The notes beneath the pieces are model-generated. The model searched no databases. It worked only from the letters and a program-made list of their open reading frames with translations, and was not told where the DNA came from. Source: JAJXWB01 sp046349215 (GTDB lineage: Bacteria > Pseudomonadota > Alphaproteobacteria > Rhizobiales > Beijerinckiaceae). Taken from it: 64,000 nt of DNA. The DNA is taken from assembly GCA_046349215.1 (NCBI GenBank), contig JAXMCV010000004.1, positions 372,001 through 436,000 on the forward strand. The letters run 5' to 3'. This document shows positions 33,855-41,664 of the stretch, piece by piece; within the stretch, counting starts at the first letter, position 1, and each line of letters starts with the position of its first letter. Position numbers and translations under genes: made by a program.

Positions 33855-34670
33855 TCAATCCTTTTTTGGTTTAACGGAAAGGGCGGCGATGACACGCTCT
33901 TCAATGTCGGAGGCGAAGGGGCCGACTATGCTTGCCAACTCAGGATAAGTCCGCCGCATCCAGTCGGCTCGGCCGGCAAATTCCTGAGTGCAGGCCCAAC
34001 ATTCGAGGCTGTCGGAAATTTCGGCGTAGTGGCTCGGCAACGTCACATGCGCCGCGTCCAGCCGTTGCCGCACTTCTTGTCGCGTCATCCCCCAGAGCGG
34101 GGTCACTATTTCCAGAGGTCGCGAATCCTCTGGCGAGACGAACACGCGGTTGGCTGGGATTCCGAAATCGGCGGCGCGCTGGCCATTGATGACCCCGGTC
34201 AGGTGCATTTGCTCCACCGTGCGATAGAGCGGGACCATTCGATTTGTCATGCAACATTCGAGGAATGATCGCACGAGCGGTCCATCAAGCTTGCGAAGCC
34301 CGAGGGCACCGTCGCGGGTGTTGGCAACGGGAAGGGCTTTTGCAGGGAAGCCGTCCTTTCCGAAGGACGCGCGCACGTCGGACCTTGCTTCAACGAAGTC
34401 GAAGCCGCGCGTCGCCTCCCGGATGAAATCGACCATATGCGGGAACATCGCCCCGGTGTTGGTCCAGATCACGGTCACCCTGTCGCGGTGTGGCCGGGCT
34501 AACTCGAGCAGCAGCAGACTTTCCATGCCGCCGGAAAAGGCCAGTGCGACGCGGCCATAGCGTTCGATGGCGTCTGCGATCGTTTCTTCCGGCGAGCGCA
34601 GCGGCCCTACGTTCTCAGGCGTCATGAACGTCTCGCCGGTCGGGTTTGCATTGGTCAGGAGGAACGGCAT
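33855..34670 (-). CDS. PAPS reductase-like ATP pyrophosphatase with an Fe-S cysteine motif
   Basis: A 271-residue protein of the adenine nucleotide alpha-hydrolase fold: the PP-loop is ALAFSGGMESLLLL. The cysteines CC-x83-C-x2-C (ECCMTNR and ECWACTQEF) match the [4Fe-4S] ligand pattern of assimilatory APS reductases, yet the catalytic ECGLH-type C-terminal motif is missing. So sulfate reduction is unlikely; a nucleotide- or tRNA-thiolation chemistry (as in DndC or TtcA relatives) or a phage-specific role fits better. The ATG overlaps the rusA stop (TGATG). Confidence 0.78.
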   Translation of the reverse strand: MPFLLTNANPTGETFMTPENVGPLRSPEETIADAIERYGRVALAFSGGMESLLLLELARPHRDRVTVIWTNTGAMFPHMVDFIREATRGFDFVEARSDVRASFGKDGFPAKALPVANTRDGALGLRKLDGPLVRSFLECCMTNRMVPLYRTVEQMHLTGVINGQRAADFGIPANRVFVSPEDSRPLEIVTPLWGMTRQEVRQRLDAAHVTLPSHYAEISDSLECWACTQEFAGRADWMRRTYPELASIVGPFASDIEERVIAALSVKPKKD

Positions 34671-35080
34671 CAGTGCGCCTCCCCGTCCAGCGAAATAGCC
34701 GTCACTGTGACGCCCGCCAGCGGCCCGTAGGTCTTCTGGACAATCAGACTGGCTACCTGTGCGTCATCGGCGAATACGATCGCGTTCATCGCGTCGGCGA
34801 CGATCTTGGCGAGGTTGTCGGCGTCGGGTTTCGCTGTGCGCCACTTGGCGACTGCGGCGCGTTTCTTCGGCCAGGACGAGGGGACGAGGTACGTGGCGCG
34901 GATCGCGAGTTCGACCGGGCCAGCGATCGGCGCTGCGCCGTCCATCGCCTTGTATGCTGCGAGGCGAACGAGCCCCATGAAGTCGCGCTGGCGCTTCGGC
35001 GTGAACCTGACAGCGCCATGCCCGCCTGAGCGTGCGAAGGCGACAGGATCGCCGGGGATATGGAACGACACGCTATTCAT
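34670..35080 (-). CDS. rusA: RusA family Holliday junction resolvase
   Basis: A 136-residue RusA-type endonuclease. The catalytic region KPDADNLAKIVADAMN has Asp86, Asp88 and Lys92 in the arrangement known from E. coli RusA, followed by DDAQV (Asp105/Asp106). RusA proteins resolve four-way junctions and are typically carried by prophages. It is coupled to its neighbours on both sides by 1- and 4-base overlaps. Confidence 0.88.
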   Translation of the reverse strand: MNSVSFHIPGDPVAFARSGGHGAVRFTPKRQRDFMGLVRLAAYKAMDGAAPIAGPVELAIRATYLVPSSWPKKRAAVAKWRTAKPDADNLAKIVADAMNAIVFADDAQVASLIVQKTYGPLAGVTVTAISLDGEAH

Positions 35081-35385
35081 GCGTTTCGCTCCACAAGCAC
35101 GTCGAGCACCGCGCCGACAATCGAACTCGGCGACCCATCGGCCTCACGGGTCGATGCGTGACACATGGCGTCGAGAGAAGCGCCGTGCTGCAAGGCGATG
35201 CTGATCAGTATCCCGGCATCGCGCGCGGCGCTGTCGATCGCAGAGCCTGCTTTGCGGCCACCGATGAAGATTTCAGCGATAGCGCCGCTGTCGTCGCGGC
35301 CGATACCGAGCGTGAATTCCTGACCCGCGAACTCGAGCCCCATCGACTCGTGTGCGCGACGGTTGGGAAGATGCGTTCTGGCCAT
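35077..35385 (-). CDS. TSCPD-like small protein
   Basis: A 102-residue protein. FTLGIGRDDSGAIAEIFI, then AARDAGILISIALQHGASLD, matches a TSCPD-like domain, the small fold found at the C terminus of vitamin B12-dependent ribonucleotide reductases and as stand-alone phage or island proteins. The ATG at 35385 is used; the longer frame lacks similarity. The stop overlaps the rusA start by 4 bases. Function is unknown. Confidence 0.6.
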   Translation of the reverse strand: MARTHLPNRRAHESMGLEFAGQEFTLGIGRDDSGAIAEIFIGGRKAGSAIDSAARDAGILISIALQHGASLDAMCHASTREADGSPSSIVGAVLDVLVERNA

Positions 35386-35387
35386 CG

Positions 35388-35756
35388 TTATGCCTCCCCG
35401 CCGACCGGCGAGCATTCGAGACAACGCCAAGCTTCGCGGCGGTCGCCGATCGGCCATGCGAGAGAAGCCATCGCGCCGCACGAACACCACCGGTCCGTCA
35501 GGCCGGCACGCTGCGCGTCGCGATTCTTCCGAGCGGCCATCTTGGACAGACTGTCAGGAGGCGTGGCTGGATCGGCCGTCTTGCTCGGCGGAGACAGGAC
35601 GGCGATGACCTCCGACCGGAGCGCCTTGGCGCGTTCGACAAGGGCCGGCGAAAGGTCGAGCCCGCTGTCGGGAACAAGGCGCAACCGATCGCCAACGAGG
35701 TGAAACGACGCCCCCTCTCGGTGAGCGTCGGCGATCAATTGACGGGCGGCGCTCAT
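35388..35756 (-). CDS. Hypothetical zinc-ribbon-like protein upstream of rusA
   Basis: A 122-residue protein. The N-terminal 60 residues (LIADAHREGASFHLVGDRLR and LSPALVERAKALRSEVIAVL) look like a TubC-type docking fold commonly joined to replication proteins in mobile elements. The C-terminal part has CSCG and CLEC pairs that could bind zinc. It overlaps the AAA ATPase gene by 4 bases (ATGA) and may be its partner. Confidence 0.6.
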   Translation of the reverse strand: MSAARQLIADAHREGASFHLVGDRLRLVPDSGLDLSPALVERAKALRSEVIAVLSPPSKTADPATPPDSLSKMAARKNRDAQRAGLTDRWCSCGAMASLAWPIGDRREAWRCLECSPVGGEA

Positions 35757-37090
35757 AACTCCACCCCGCCGTCAACGAACTCGTCATCGCCGAAGACCGC
35801 CAACTTTTCCGAAGACCGCCAAGCTTTTTTGTTGGCGGTGTTCGGGGTCTTTTGGCGGTCTTCGCCCAGAGACCACGCCCAGCCGGACGTGAGGCTCTCT
35901 TTGACGGCTCGCACCCCAATGGCCTTTTTGGCCCTTTCGCACGTCCGCCAGGAGTACCCGTGCGCTTCAGCCGCCGCCTTTACCTCGCGAACCGATTTCG
36001 GACCATCGGCGAGAAACTCCCGGAGAAACGACTCGACCGCTCCCTTGACCCCGCTCTCATCATCCGCTGCGGCTTCCGCTTCCGCGAGGATGTCGCGCGC
36101 AGTGCCTTCAATGGTGCTGCCCCATCGCACGACGCTTGCGAACATGTCGGCGTGGCCGGGAACCTCGATCTGCTCAAGGTCGTACTCAAAGCCACCGCCA
36201 TCCGGCCCTATGTTCGACTTGGAGCGGGCAAAGATGCGCTTCTCCGGCTCATCTTCTTTGGGCTCGATTTTCGCCGCGATCATCACCACGCGGGCCAGCG
36301 CGCCGAACGCCAGCGAGCCCGTGAGGCGCTCGGTAGGGTCGCGGCCAGCGGTTCCCTTGCTGAAGTGCGTAATGCCGATCAACGCCGCATCCACTTCGGC
36401 GGCAAGGTCCGCAAGCGGCTGAAGCGCGCGCCGAACCTCGGCGTTCTTATGACTATCGCCAGCGACCGCCGACACAATGGGATCGACCATCAACAGCGCA
36501 GCGCCGCCAGCGGTCTTGATGGCGGCACGAAGAGCCGCCGCATCTTTCGCCGGATCAAACGAACGGGATCGGTCGCCCTCGCGTACCGGGCCGACGAAAA
36601 AGACCTTGCTCATGTCTGCGCCCGCTGCCGCAAGTCGAGGGGCTAGCGTGTCGGCGGGGTCATCCTCACCGGACCAGATGATCACGTTGCCACGAGTTCG
36701 ACAGAACGAGGCGTCAGGGAAGAGGCGGCCACGCGTAACAGTCGTGGCAAGCGACAGAACGATTGTGGTCTTCCCACACCCCGGAGCCCCGCCAATGATG
36801 TGCATCTTGCCCCGCGCGAGGTAGCCGGGCCAAAGCCAGCGAATAGCGGTCATCTCGATCGATGCCGCGCTGACGAGTTCGACCTTTGTCGGCTCGGGAG
36901 GAGCAACCGGCAACGAGTCCGTCACATACGGCGATGGTCCGCTCGGCGGGCGATGCAAGATATGCGGTGCCCCCGATTGACCAGCGCCGATTGCGGACAG
37001 CGCGGCCTTCGAGAGAAGCGGGCGGCGCGCGCCCTGTCTCTCGCGATGCCACTCCTGCGCGGCGGCCCGCATGGATTCATCGTTGCTCAT
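35753..37090 (-). CDS. RepA-like AAA ATPase (AAA_25 type), probable replication helicase
   Basis: A 445-residue RecA-fold ATPase. Walker A is GGAPGCGKTT at residues 100-109 and Walker B is ALLMVDPIV near residue 200; ITHFSKGTAGRDPTERLTGS is the conserved sensor region of RepA/AAA_25 helicases of plasmids and phage-like elements. The C-terminal 120 residues contain a winged-helix-like segment (SVREVKAAAEAHGYSWRTCE), which would bind DNA. The 3' end of the gene contains four copies of a 13-mer (35791-35864). It is likely the initiator or replicative helicase of the element. Confidence 0.82.
   Translation of the reverse strand: MSNDESMRAAAQEWHRERQGARRPLLSKAALSAIGAGQSGAPHILHRPPSGPSPYVTDSLPVAPPEPTKVELVSAASIEMTAIRWLWPGYLARGKMHIIGGAPGCGKTTIVLSLATTVTRGRLFPDASFCRTRGNVIIWSGEDDPADTLAPRLAAAGADMSKVFFVGPVREGDRSRSFDPAKDAAALRAAIKTAGGAALLMVDPIVSAVAGDSHKNAEVRRALQPLADLAAEVDAALIGITHFSKGTAGRDPTERLTGSLAFGALARVVMIAAKIEPKEDEPEKRIFARSKSNIGPDGGGFEYDLEQIEVPGHADMFASVVRWGSTIEGTARDILAEAEAAADDESGVKGAVESFLREFLADGPKSVREVKAAAEAHGYSWRTCERAKKAIGVRAVKESLTSGWAWSLGEDRQKTPNTANKKAWRSSEKLAVFGDDEFVDGGVEL
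35791..35864. repeat. Four copies of a 13-mer in the ATPase gene, possible iterons or origin
   Basis: CGAAGACCGCCAA occurs at 35791-35803 and 35810-35822, and inverted (TTGGCGGTCTTCG) at 35852-35864 and with one mismatch at 35832-35844. Start-to-start spacing is 19, 22 and 20 bases, and runs of T lie between copies. The copies fall in different reading frames of the ATPase, so the repetition is at the DNA level, not protein level. Confidence 0.6.
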
Positions 37091-37323
37091 GCTGCCTCCT
37101 GCTTCTCGGCGGCTTCCGCCTCGCGGAAGGTCTGCCCGATCATCAGGACGGCAGCCCGAAGGGCGTGAATGGCCTTCTCAATCGTCGGGAGAGTCGAACG
37201 CGGCGCATGGTCTGCGACGATTTCGGCGGTCGCCGCGAGGTCCAGCGCCAGTTCGGCAATGGTGTCGCGCGCCAGAATCGACGCCACGGATTTGGTCGGC
37301 TGAGGGAAGGGTTGCACGGTCAT
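37087..37323 (-). CDS. Small hypothetical protein of the element
   Basis: A 78-residue helical protein (TIAELALDLAATAEIVADHA and LPTIEKAIHALRAAVLMIGQ). It overlaps both neighbours by 4 bases, which supports translation. No known family; its place before the replication ATPase suggests an accessory replication or regulatory role. Confidence 0.5.
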   Translation of the reverse strand: MTVQPFPQPTKSVASILARDTIAELALDLAATAEIVADHAPRSTLPTIEKAIHALRAAVLMIGQTFREAEAAEKQEAA

Positions 37324-37532
37324 GCGCAGCGCCCTCCGATAGCGGCGAGACGGCAGACCAGCCCCGCAACGCTAGACGGCAGACCGAAGCGGCGGGAGAC
37401 GAACCAAGCCGCGAAAGCTTCCGGCGATTCCTGTTTCGTGGTATCAAGGCGATCGTTGCGAACGATACCCGCCCGGTCCATTCCGCTTGCCAGAGCGGGG
37501 GCCGGGCTTCGCATTTCAGGAGGGGCTATCAT
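37320..37532 (-). CDS. Small hypothetical protein of the element
   Basis: A 70-residue frame between the AlpA-like gene (1-base TAATG overlap) and the 78-residue gene (4-base overlap). The sequence EAFAAWFVSRRFGLPSSVAG looks like a small helical motif. Support comes mainly from the tight gene packing; no family was recognised. Confidence 0.45.
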   Translation of the reverse strand: MIAPPEMRSPAPALASGMDRAGIVRNDRLDTTKQESPEAFAAWFVSRRFGLPSSVAGLVCRLAAIGGRCA

Positions 37533-37729
37533 TAGCAGCCTCCCGCCAGCAGCGATTTCAGATCATCGCGCAGGATGAGCCGGCGACCGCCAACCTTGAT
37601 GGCCTTGAGGCGGCCATCCTTCATCAGGTCGTAGAGCTTCGAGCGCGACAGACCGGCTACGGCGCAGGCGTCATTGACGCGCAGGGCAATGCGCTCGGCC
37701 GGCTGAATGTTTGAGGTATTTCGAGACAT
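37532..37729 (-). CDS. AlpA/excisionase-type helix-turn-helix protein
   Basis: A 65-residue MerR-like winged helix protein: RVNDACAVAGLSRSKLYDLM, then GRLKAIKVGGRRLILRDDL, is the typical DNA-binding domain of excisionases and AlpA regulators. It is the first gene of the leftward replication operon, and an inverted repeat lies immediately upstream. It may direct excision with the integrase and control the operon. Confidence 0.85.
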   Translation of the reverse strand: MSRNTSNIQPAERIALRVNDACAVAGLSRSKLYDLMKDGRLKAIKVGGRRLILRDDLKSLLAGGC

Positions 37730-37730
37730 T

Positions 37731-37759
37731 GGACCATCCCAACTTGGTTGTGATGGTCC
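37731..37759. promoter_or_regulatory. Inverted repeat at the AlpA-like gene start, candidate operator
   Basis: GGACCATC (37731-37738) and GATGGTCC (37752-37759) are perfect inverted copies with 13 bases between, and a smaller CCAA-C-TTGG symmetry lies within. It ends one base before the start codon of the AlpA-like gene, so bound protein would block initiation of the replication operon. Confidence 0.55.
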
Positions 37760-37847
37760 GCCAATTTACGCACGTTTCCGGCGGTGTCGCGCGCAATATC
37801 GGGCAATCGTCGCGTTTGCTCGATTTTGCGCGGTGGGCCGATCGTCT

Positions 37848-38960
37848 TCACTTCTTGCCGAACGCAATGCTCAACGCATCCGTCAGATGGCGCTCACTAA
37901 TCGTCCCAATATGCGGGGCTTCCTTCTCGATACGCGCAACCAAAACCTTTTTGGCCACAGACGGACGCTGCGAGAAATTTTCCTGAAGCCACTGCGCCGC
38001 CTGATCCAGCTTTGTCGGTTTGACCGCACGCGTAGGCTCGGGGGGAGCGGCGGGAAACTCCTTCATCACCGCTTTCGCCGAAAGCATTACATCAAGCCAA
38101 ACCCGCGTGCGTCGACCTTCGTCAGAAATTCGCGAGGACCGTCCTGCATGAAAGTCGGCAAGCACACGAAGCGCCGGACCCGGCAAATCCCTTTTTGTGA
38201 CGATCCCTTCGCCGTACAGGTAGAACCCGTTGCGCTCCCAAATCGTCGCGTCGATTGGCGCGGAGGCTTGCTGTCCAAGCGCGCCGGTAGCAATCAATGC
38301 TCCACTGTGACACTTCAATTCGACCGCGCGCATGACCTTCTTGAAGTCTTCCGGGTCGATTGAAGACGGGGCGGCATTGCCTCCAGCGGCAATGATCCAC
38401 CGATAAGTCTGAACCGGGCTCAACGCGACCGGTGGCAGCACGTCTTCCACTACAGGGACGCGCTCGGCGACTTCAGAGGGCCATTCTGGCCACAGCGAAA
38501 GAACATCGCGGCGCGCAAGCGACAATTCACGGTATTCCGTCCACTCATGAGCGAAGTTGCCGCCGTTAGGCCTGAGCACCGATCGGTCGCGCTTGTCCGT
38601 CTCCGCTAAATAGTGACCGGATGCAGCATACCTTTGGTCAACTGGTGGGAACTCAAGGCCTGTCGTCACCTGTTCGACGCCAAGACGGTTCACCACAGCT
38701 CGCGTTGCCGACGCGCGTAGTTTCCCGTCATCCAGCGCGGGAACGAGTTCACCAGACCATGCGTCAGAGGCGCTCGCACCGGCCCTCAATCCGAAATGGG
38801 TCCGCTTGATTTCGAGCCAGGTATCGCAAGCGTCAACGCTCATGTCGGCGCAATGCGAAGCGCAGTATTCATCGCGCGTTACGATCCATACCAAAACAGC
38901 GGCGAGCGGCCACCGTGCACTCGTCAAATCGAAGCCTTTGGAATCGTCAACTGCGTCCAT
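37848..38960 (-). CDS. Hypothetical protein of the element (370 residues)
   Basis: A 370-residue soluble protein without a recognised family. The N-terminal part (WPLAAVLVWIVTRDEYCASH) begins with a short hydrophobic stretch. Further on come acidic and basic helices, and the C terminus (VAKKVLVARIEKEAPHIGTI, then SERHLTDALSIAFGKK) resembles a small DNA-binding or primase-like helical bundle. It is separated from the AlpA-like gene by 118 bases and so probably belongs to a different transcript. Proteins with similar composition are common in Hyphomicrobiales islands. Confidence 0.6.
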   Translation of the reverse strand: MDAVDDSKGFDLTSARWPLAAVLVWIVTRDEYCASHCADMSVDACDTWLEIKRTHFGLRAGASASDAWSGELVPALDDGKLRASATRAVVNRLGVEQVTTGLEFPPVDQRYAASGHYLAETDKRDRSVLRPNGGNFAHEWTEYRELSLARRDVLSLWPEWPSEVAERVPVVEDVLPPVALSPVQTYRWIIAAGGNAAPSSIDPEDFKKVMRAVELKCHSGALIATGALGQQASAPIDATIWERNGFYLYGEGIVTKRDLPGPALRVLADFHAGRSSRISDEGRRTRVWLDVMLSAKAVMKEFPAAPPEPTRAVKPTKLDQAAQWLQENFSQRPSVAKKVLVARIEKEAPHIGTISERHLTDALSIAFGKK

Positions 38961-39049
38961 CGCGAGCCCTCGCGAAGCCCGATGAGCGCAGGGAAGCGAG
39001 TGGGCTTGTTCGCTTGTCGGCTGGCCGGCCTATCCCTGCACGTTCGGTC

Positions 39050-39460
39050 CTAGATGAATGCTGGTCCGGGTGCGGCCACGGTTTGAACAAACGCTTCAAT
39101 TGCAGTGCTGCCGCCCACGTACTCATCGCCGTAGGGGAGTATATAGCTGAGGACCGCAACGAGGCCTGCTGCGCTTGTCGGGCGAGTCATGGCCACCGCC
39201 GTCAACGCAACCTGCTCGGCGTCGCTAGCAGCTTCGTGAGTCGCTTCATCGGCGGGCGATATTACTCGACCTTCAAGATGGGCGGCGACCTCATCAGTCA
39301 AGCGACACGTGACCTCAAACGCTTGCCTCGACCGCTTGTGCAGTTCGATCACGGCGTAAACCAGGTCGACCTCGGCGGCGCTTGCGACGCTCGTTGCAAG
39401 AGCAGCGCCGACGCACCCGGCGAGCATTGCGCGACGATTCGGAGTGGTTCCTTCTTTCAT
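39050..39460 (-). CDS. Hypothetical protein with Tat-like signal
   Basis: A 136-residue protein. NRRAMLAGCVGAALATSVAS near the N terminus resembles a twin-arginine or Sec signal, cleaved around ASAAEVD. The remainder is helical (VDLVYAVIELHKRSRQAFEV). It overlaps the upstream gene by 4 bases. Such short Tat-like proteins recur in rhizobial genomic islands; function unknown. Confidence 0.55.
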   Translation of the reverse strand: MKEGTTPNRRAMLAGCVGAALATSVASAAEVDLVYAVIELHKRSRQAFEVTCRLTDEVAAHLEGRVISPADEATHEAASDAEQVALTAVAMTRPTSAAGLVAVLSYILPYGDEYVGGSTAIEAFVQTVAAPGPAFI

Positions 39461-39831
39461 TGCCGCGCCCCCTTGTCAGCAGAGGCATCGTCCAAGGCTA
39501 AGTTCGAAAGAGCGCACATTATCCGGGCCTCGGCTGATTCGATTGTCTCGGTAGCGACTTTCAAGAAGCCCTTTGCATCCTTGAAGCCATTGAACATTTC
39601 ATCGATCATCTCGTCGTTCATTTCCTTGCCGAAACCGTCGACAAGCTGTTGCTTCGTTTGAAACATCGCCGCCAAGGCCATGCGCAACCAAACCATGTGG
39701 GTCCGATTGGCCTGAGACCACATCGCTTCGGGCGTGGTGTCGGACCACGGCTGAAATTCCATTTCGGCCATTTCGATGAGGTCTGAGTTGTTCTCCTCAG
39801 GGTGAGAGGATTTAGACTTACGGCTAGCCAT
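39457..39831 (-). CDS. Hypothetical protein, phasin-like helical composition
   Basis: A 124-residue acidic helical protein (VWLRMALAAMFQTKQQLVDG, then EMNDEMIDEMFNGFKDAKGF). The start at 39831 is the first ATG consistent with composition; the longer frame reads into the integrase 3' flank. It lies next to the integrase gene and overlaps the Tat-like gene by 4 bases. No function can be assigned. Confidence 0.5.
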   Translation of the reverse strand: MASRKSKSSHPEENNSDLIEMAEMEFQPWSDTTPEAMWSQANRTHMVWLRMALAAMFQTKQQLVDGFGKEMNDEMIDEMFNGFKDAKGFLKVATETIESAEARIMCALSNLALDDASADKGARQ

Positions 39832-39901
39832 GATGCGAACTCCCGTTTCGCTTGTGGTCAGGCCGGGTTTGGCGGTACCAGCGCCTCGCCCGGCCGCTTT
39901 A

Positions 39902-41098
39902 TCAGGCGGGACCTCCGCCCGATTTCTTGAGCCGCACGACATTCCCAGCCGCAGTCGGCTCGCAATAGTTCGCCCATGCCTGCATCAACTCGCGCCGACG
40001 CTCCAACGCGTCGGACCGACGATAGGCCTGTTCGGCCTTGTCGCCGATGACATGGGAAAGGGCGGTTTCGGCCAGATCGCGCGGATAGGCGGTCTCGTTG
40101 CCCGCCCAATCGCGAAACGCGCTGCGGAAGCCGTGCACCGTCGCGTCCATCACCTTCATCCGCCGTAGCACCATATCCATTGCCATCACGGAAAGCGGCC
40201 GGTCTTTCTTGAAGCCGGCGAATACCAGATCGGACGTGCGCGCCTCCGAAAGCTTCTTGACGATCGCGGCTGCTCGCTCCGACAGAGGAACGCGATGGAT
40301 GCGACCGGCCTTCATCCGATTCGCGGGGACCGTCCAGACCTTTGCGTCCAGATCGAATTCCTCCCAACGGGCGCCGAGCGTCTCGCCGGACCGGGCACCG
40401 GTCAGGATCGTGAATTCCAGAGCCATTGCAGCGGTGGCCTCGCGCTCGCGCAGCCTCCCCACAAAGGCGGGAACATCGGCGTAGGCCATCGCAGCATGGT
40501 GGCCGCGCACTAGCTTCGGCTGCTTCGGCAGGAGGTTTTCGAGGTGACCGCGCCACAGCGCCGGATTTTCACCGGTCCGGTAGCCCTTCGCCTTGGCCGC
40601 GTTCAGAACCTTTTCGATCCGTCCACGCAGCCGGGATGCCGTTTCAGCCTTCACGGTCCACAACGGCTTGAGGACCGACAGAACATCCGCCGTGTCGATC
40701 GCGTCCACCGGCTTGGAGCGCAGGGGCTTGGCGTAGACCTCCAGCGTCATCTTCCACTGCGCCCGATGCTTTTCGTTGCGGAACCCAGGGGACAGGTCGG
40801 TGGTCACAGCGTCTGCCATCTCGCCGAAGGTCGGGACTGTCTTTTCGCGCTTGCCGTCGGCGATAGGGTCGACACCGGCCCGGATCAGCCTGCGGGCTTC
40901 GCGCGCCTTCTCGCGCGCGTCGGCCAGTTCAACCTCCGGGTAGGCCCCGAGGCCCATTTCTCGCGCCTTGCCGTTCCATTGGAAGCGCAAAACCCATTTG
41001 CGGGACCCGGACGCCGTGACGACGAATTGCAGTCCCTCGCCGTCGCCGTACTTGCCGGGGTCTGCCGTCTTGATCTTGCGAGCGGAGAGCTTTGGCAT
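39902..41098 (-). CDS. int: Tyrosine site-specific integrase (P4/phage type)
   Basis: A 398-residue integrase: an N-terminal DUF4102-like arm-binding domain (LQFVVTASGSRKWVLRFQWN), a SAM-like core-binding domain, and a catalytic domain with Arg236 (LTGARSGETLG), His322 and Arg325 (VHGFRSAFRDWAG), His349 (ALSHVIGD) and the nucleophile Tyr359 (AEQAYRRSD). It would recombine the tRNA-Ser 3' end. The ATG at 41098 is the homologous start; the GGTCCACAATC repeats lie just upstream and could let the integrase repress itself. Confidence 0.95.
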   Translation of the reverse strand: MPKLSARKIKTADPGKYGDGEGLQFVVTASGSRKWVLRFQWNGKAREMGLGAYPEVELADAREKAREARRLIRAGVDPIADGKREKTVPTFGEMADAVTTDLSPGFRNEKHRAQWKMTLEVYAKPLRSKPVDAIDTADVLSVLKPLWTVKAETASRLRGRIEKVLNAAKAKGYRTGENPALWRGHLENLLPKQPKLVRGHHAAMAYADVPAFVGRLREREATAAMALEFTILTGARSGETLGARWEEFDLDAKVWTVPANRMKAGRIHRVPLSERAAAIVKKLSEARTSDLVFAGFKKDRPLSVMAMDMVLRRMKVMDATVHGFRSAFRDWAGNETAYPRDLAETALSHVIGDKAEQAYRRSDALERRRELMQAWANYCEPTAAGNVVRLKKSGGGPA

Positions 41099-41121
41099 GG
41101 TCCACAATCCGGTCCACAAAT
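41099..41121. repeat. GGTCCACAAT repeats upstream of the integrase
   Basis: GGTCCACAATC at 41099-41109 and GGTCCACAAAT at 41111-41121 match the pair at the left end (31255-31277). They lie between attR and the integrase start codon, a usual position for arm-type binding sites. Confidence 0.5.
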
Positions 41122-41239
41122 TTGACGCGGATTATGGCGGACAGTGGAACACAAGTAAAGACGGGATTGTGCTAAAACCCTTGTATCTCATGTGATCTAG
41201 GCGACATAGAAAAACACAGGCGGACGGTAATTTGTCGGA

Positions 41240-41254
41240 CTCCCTCTCCGCCAC
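41240..41254. repeat. Right attachment repeat (attR)
   Basis: CTCCCTCTCCGCCAC is identical to the tRNA-Ser 3' end copy at 31186-31200; the flanking bases differ on both sides, which sets the repeat length at 15. Confidence 0.85.
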
Positions 41255-41664
41255 GCCTTTTTTCGCCAGAATTCTCTAGCTGGCAAGTATTGTCCGGAGC
41301 CCCCAGAATTGCGGGCAGCCGGCCGACCGTTGGATACCGCACGCGCACCCCCCCAACCCCTAAGCCAGTTCTCTGCTCCCCGATTCTCTCTTGGGACGGT
41401 AACCTGGGTTTCGGTACCACGGCCCAAAGCCCTTGGCCCTGCGCGCCAGTGCGTGGACCGATTCCGAATTCCTGTTCGTCTGGCAACGGAAACAAAGAAC
41501 AGGAGGCATCGCCCGCTATTGCAGGGAATTTCGCTACGGCTCGGCTACTGCCAACTCCGGTAAAGAGGTGCCTCGCGTGCTACGATGCGATGACTAACGT
41601 GGAGCCCTAGGCGGCGTGCTCCAACGCAGGCACCCGCCTTGACCAATTTCTGTCCGTGGGACTT
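41255..41664. other. Gene-free flank right of the integrated element
   Basis: 410 bases between attR and the cyclase gene. Only short unsupported open frames occur. It begins with GCCTTTTTTCGCC, an A/T patch that may have ended the original tRNA-Ser transcript. No RNA, repeat or gene remnant was recognised with confidence. Confidence 0.5.

Larger units (their letters stand above)
31186..41254. mobile_element. Integrated element in tRNA-Ser(CGA), 10.07 kb, satellite- or island-like
   Basis: The element is bounded by the 15-bp direct repeat at 31186-31200 and 41240-41254, has a tyrosine integrase gene at the right end, an AlpA-type regulator, a RepA-like ATPase, RusA and a PAPS-reductase-like protein. 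All its genes read leftward, and many overlap by 1-4 bases from 37729 down to 33855. No capsid, portal, terminase, tail or conjugation gene was recognised. That gene content resembles phage satellites or small replicating islands; dependence on a helper phage is inference. Confidence 0.82.

Noticed and set aside
33855..34670. Calling the element's PP-loop protein a DndC/phosphorothioation protein
   Set aside because: No dndB, dndD or dndE partners are present; only the fold and cysteine pattern support the link.
41255..41664. Short open frames right of attR as genes
   Set aside because: All are under 110 codons, mutually overlapping and without motif or ribosome binding site.
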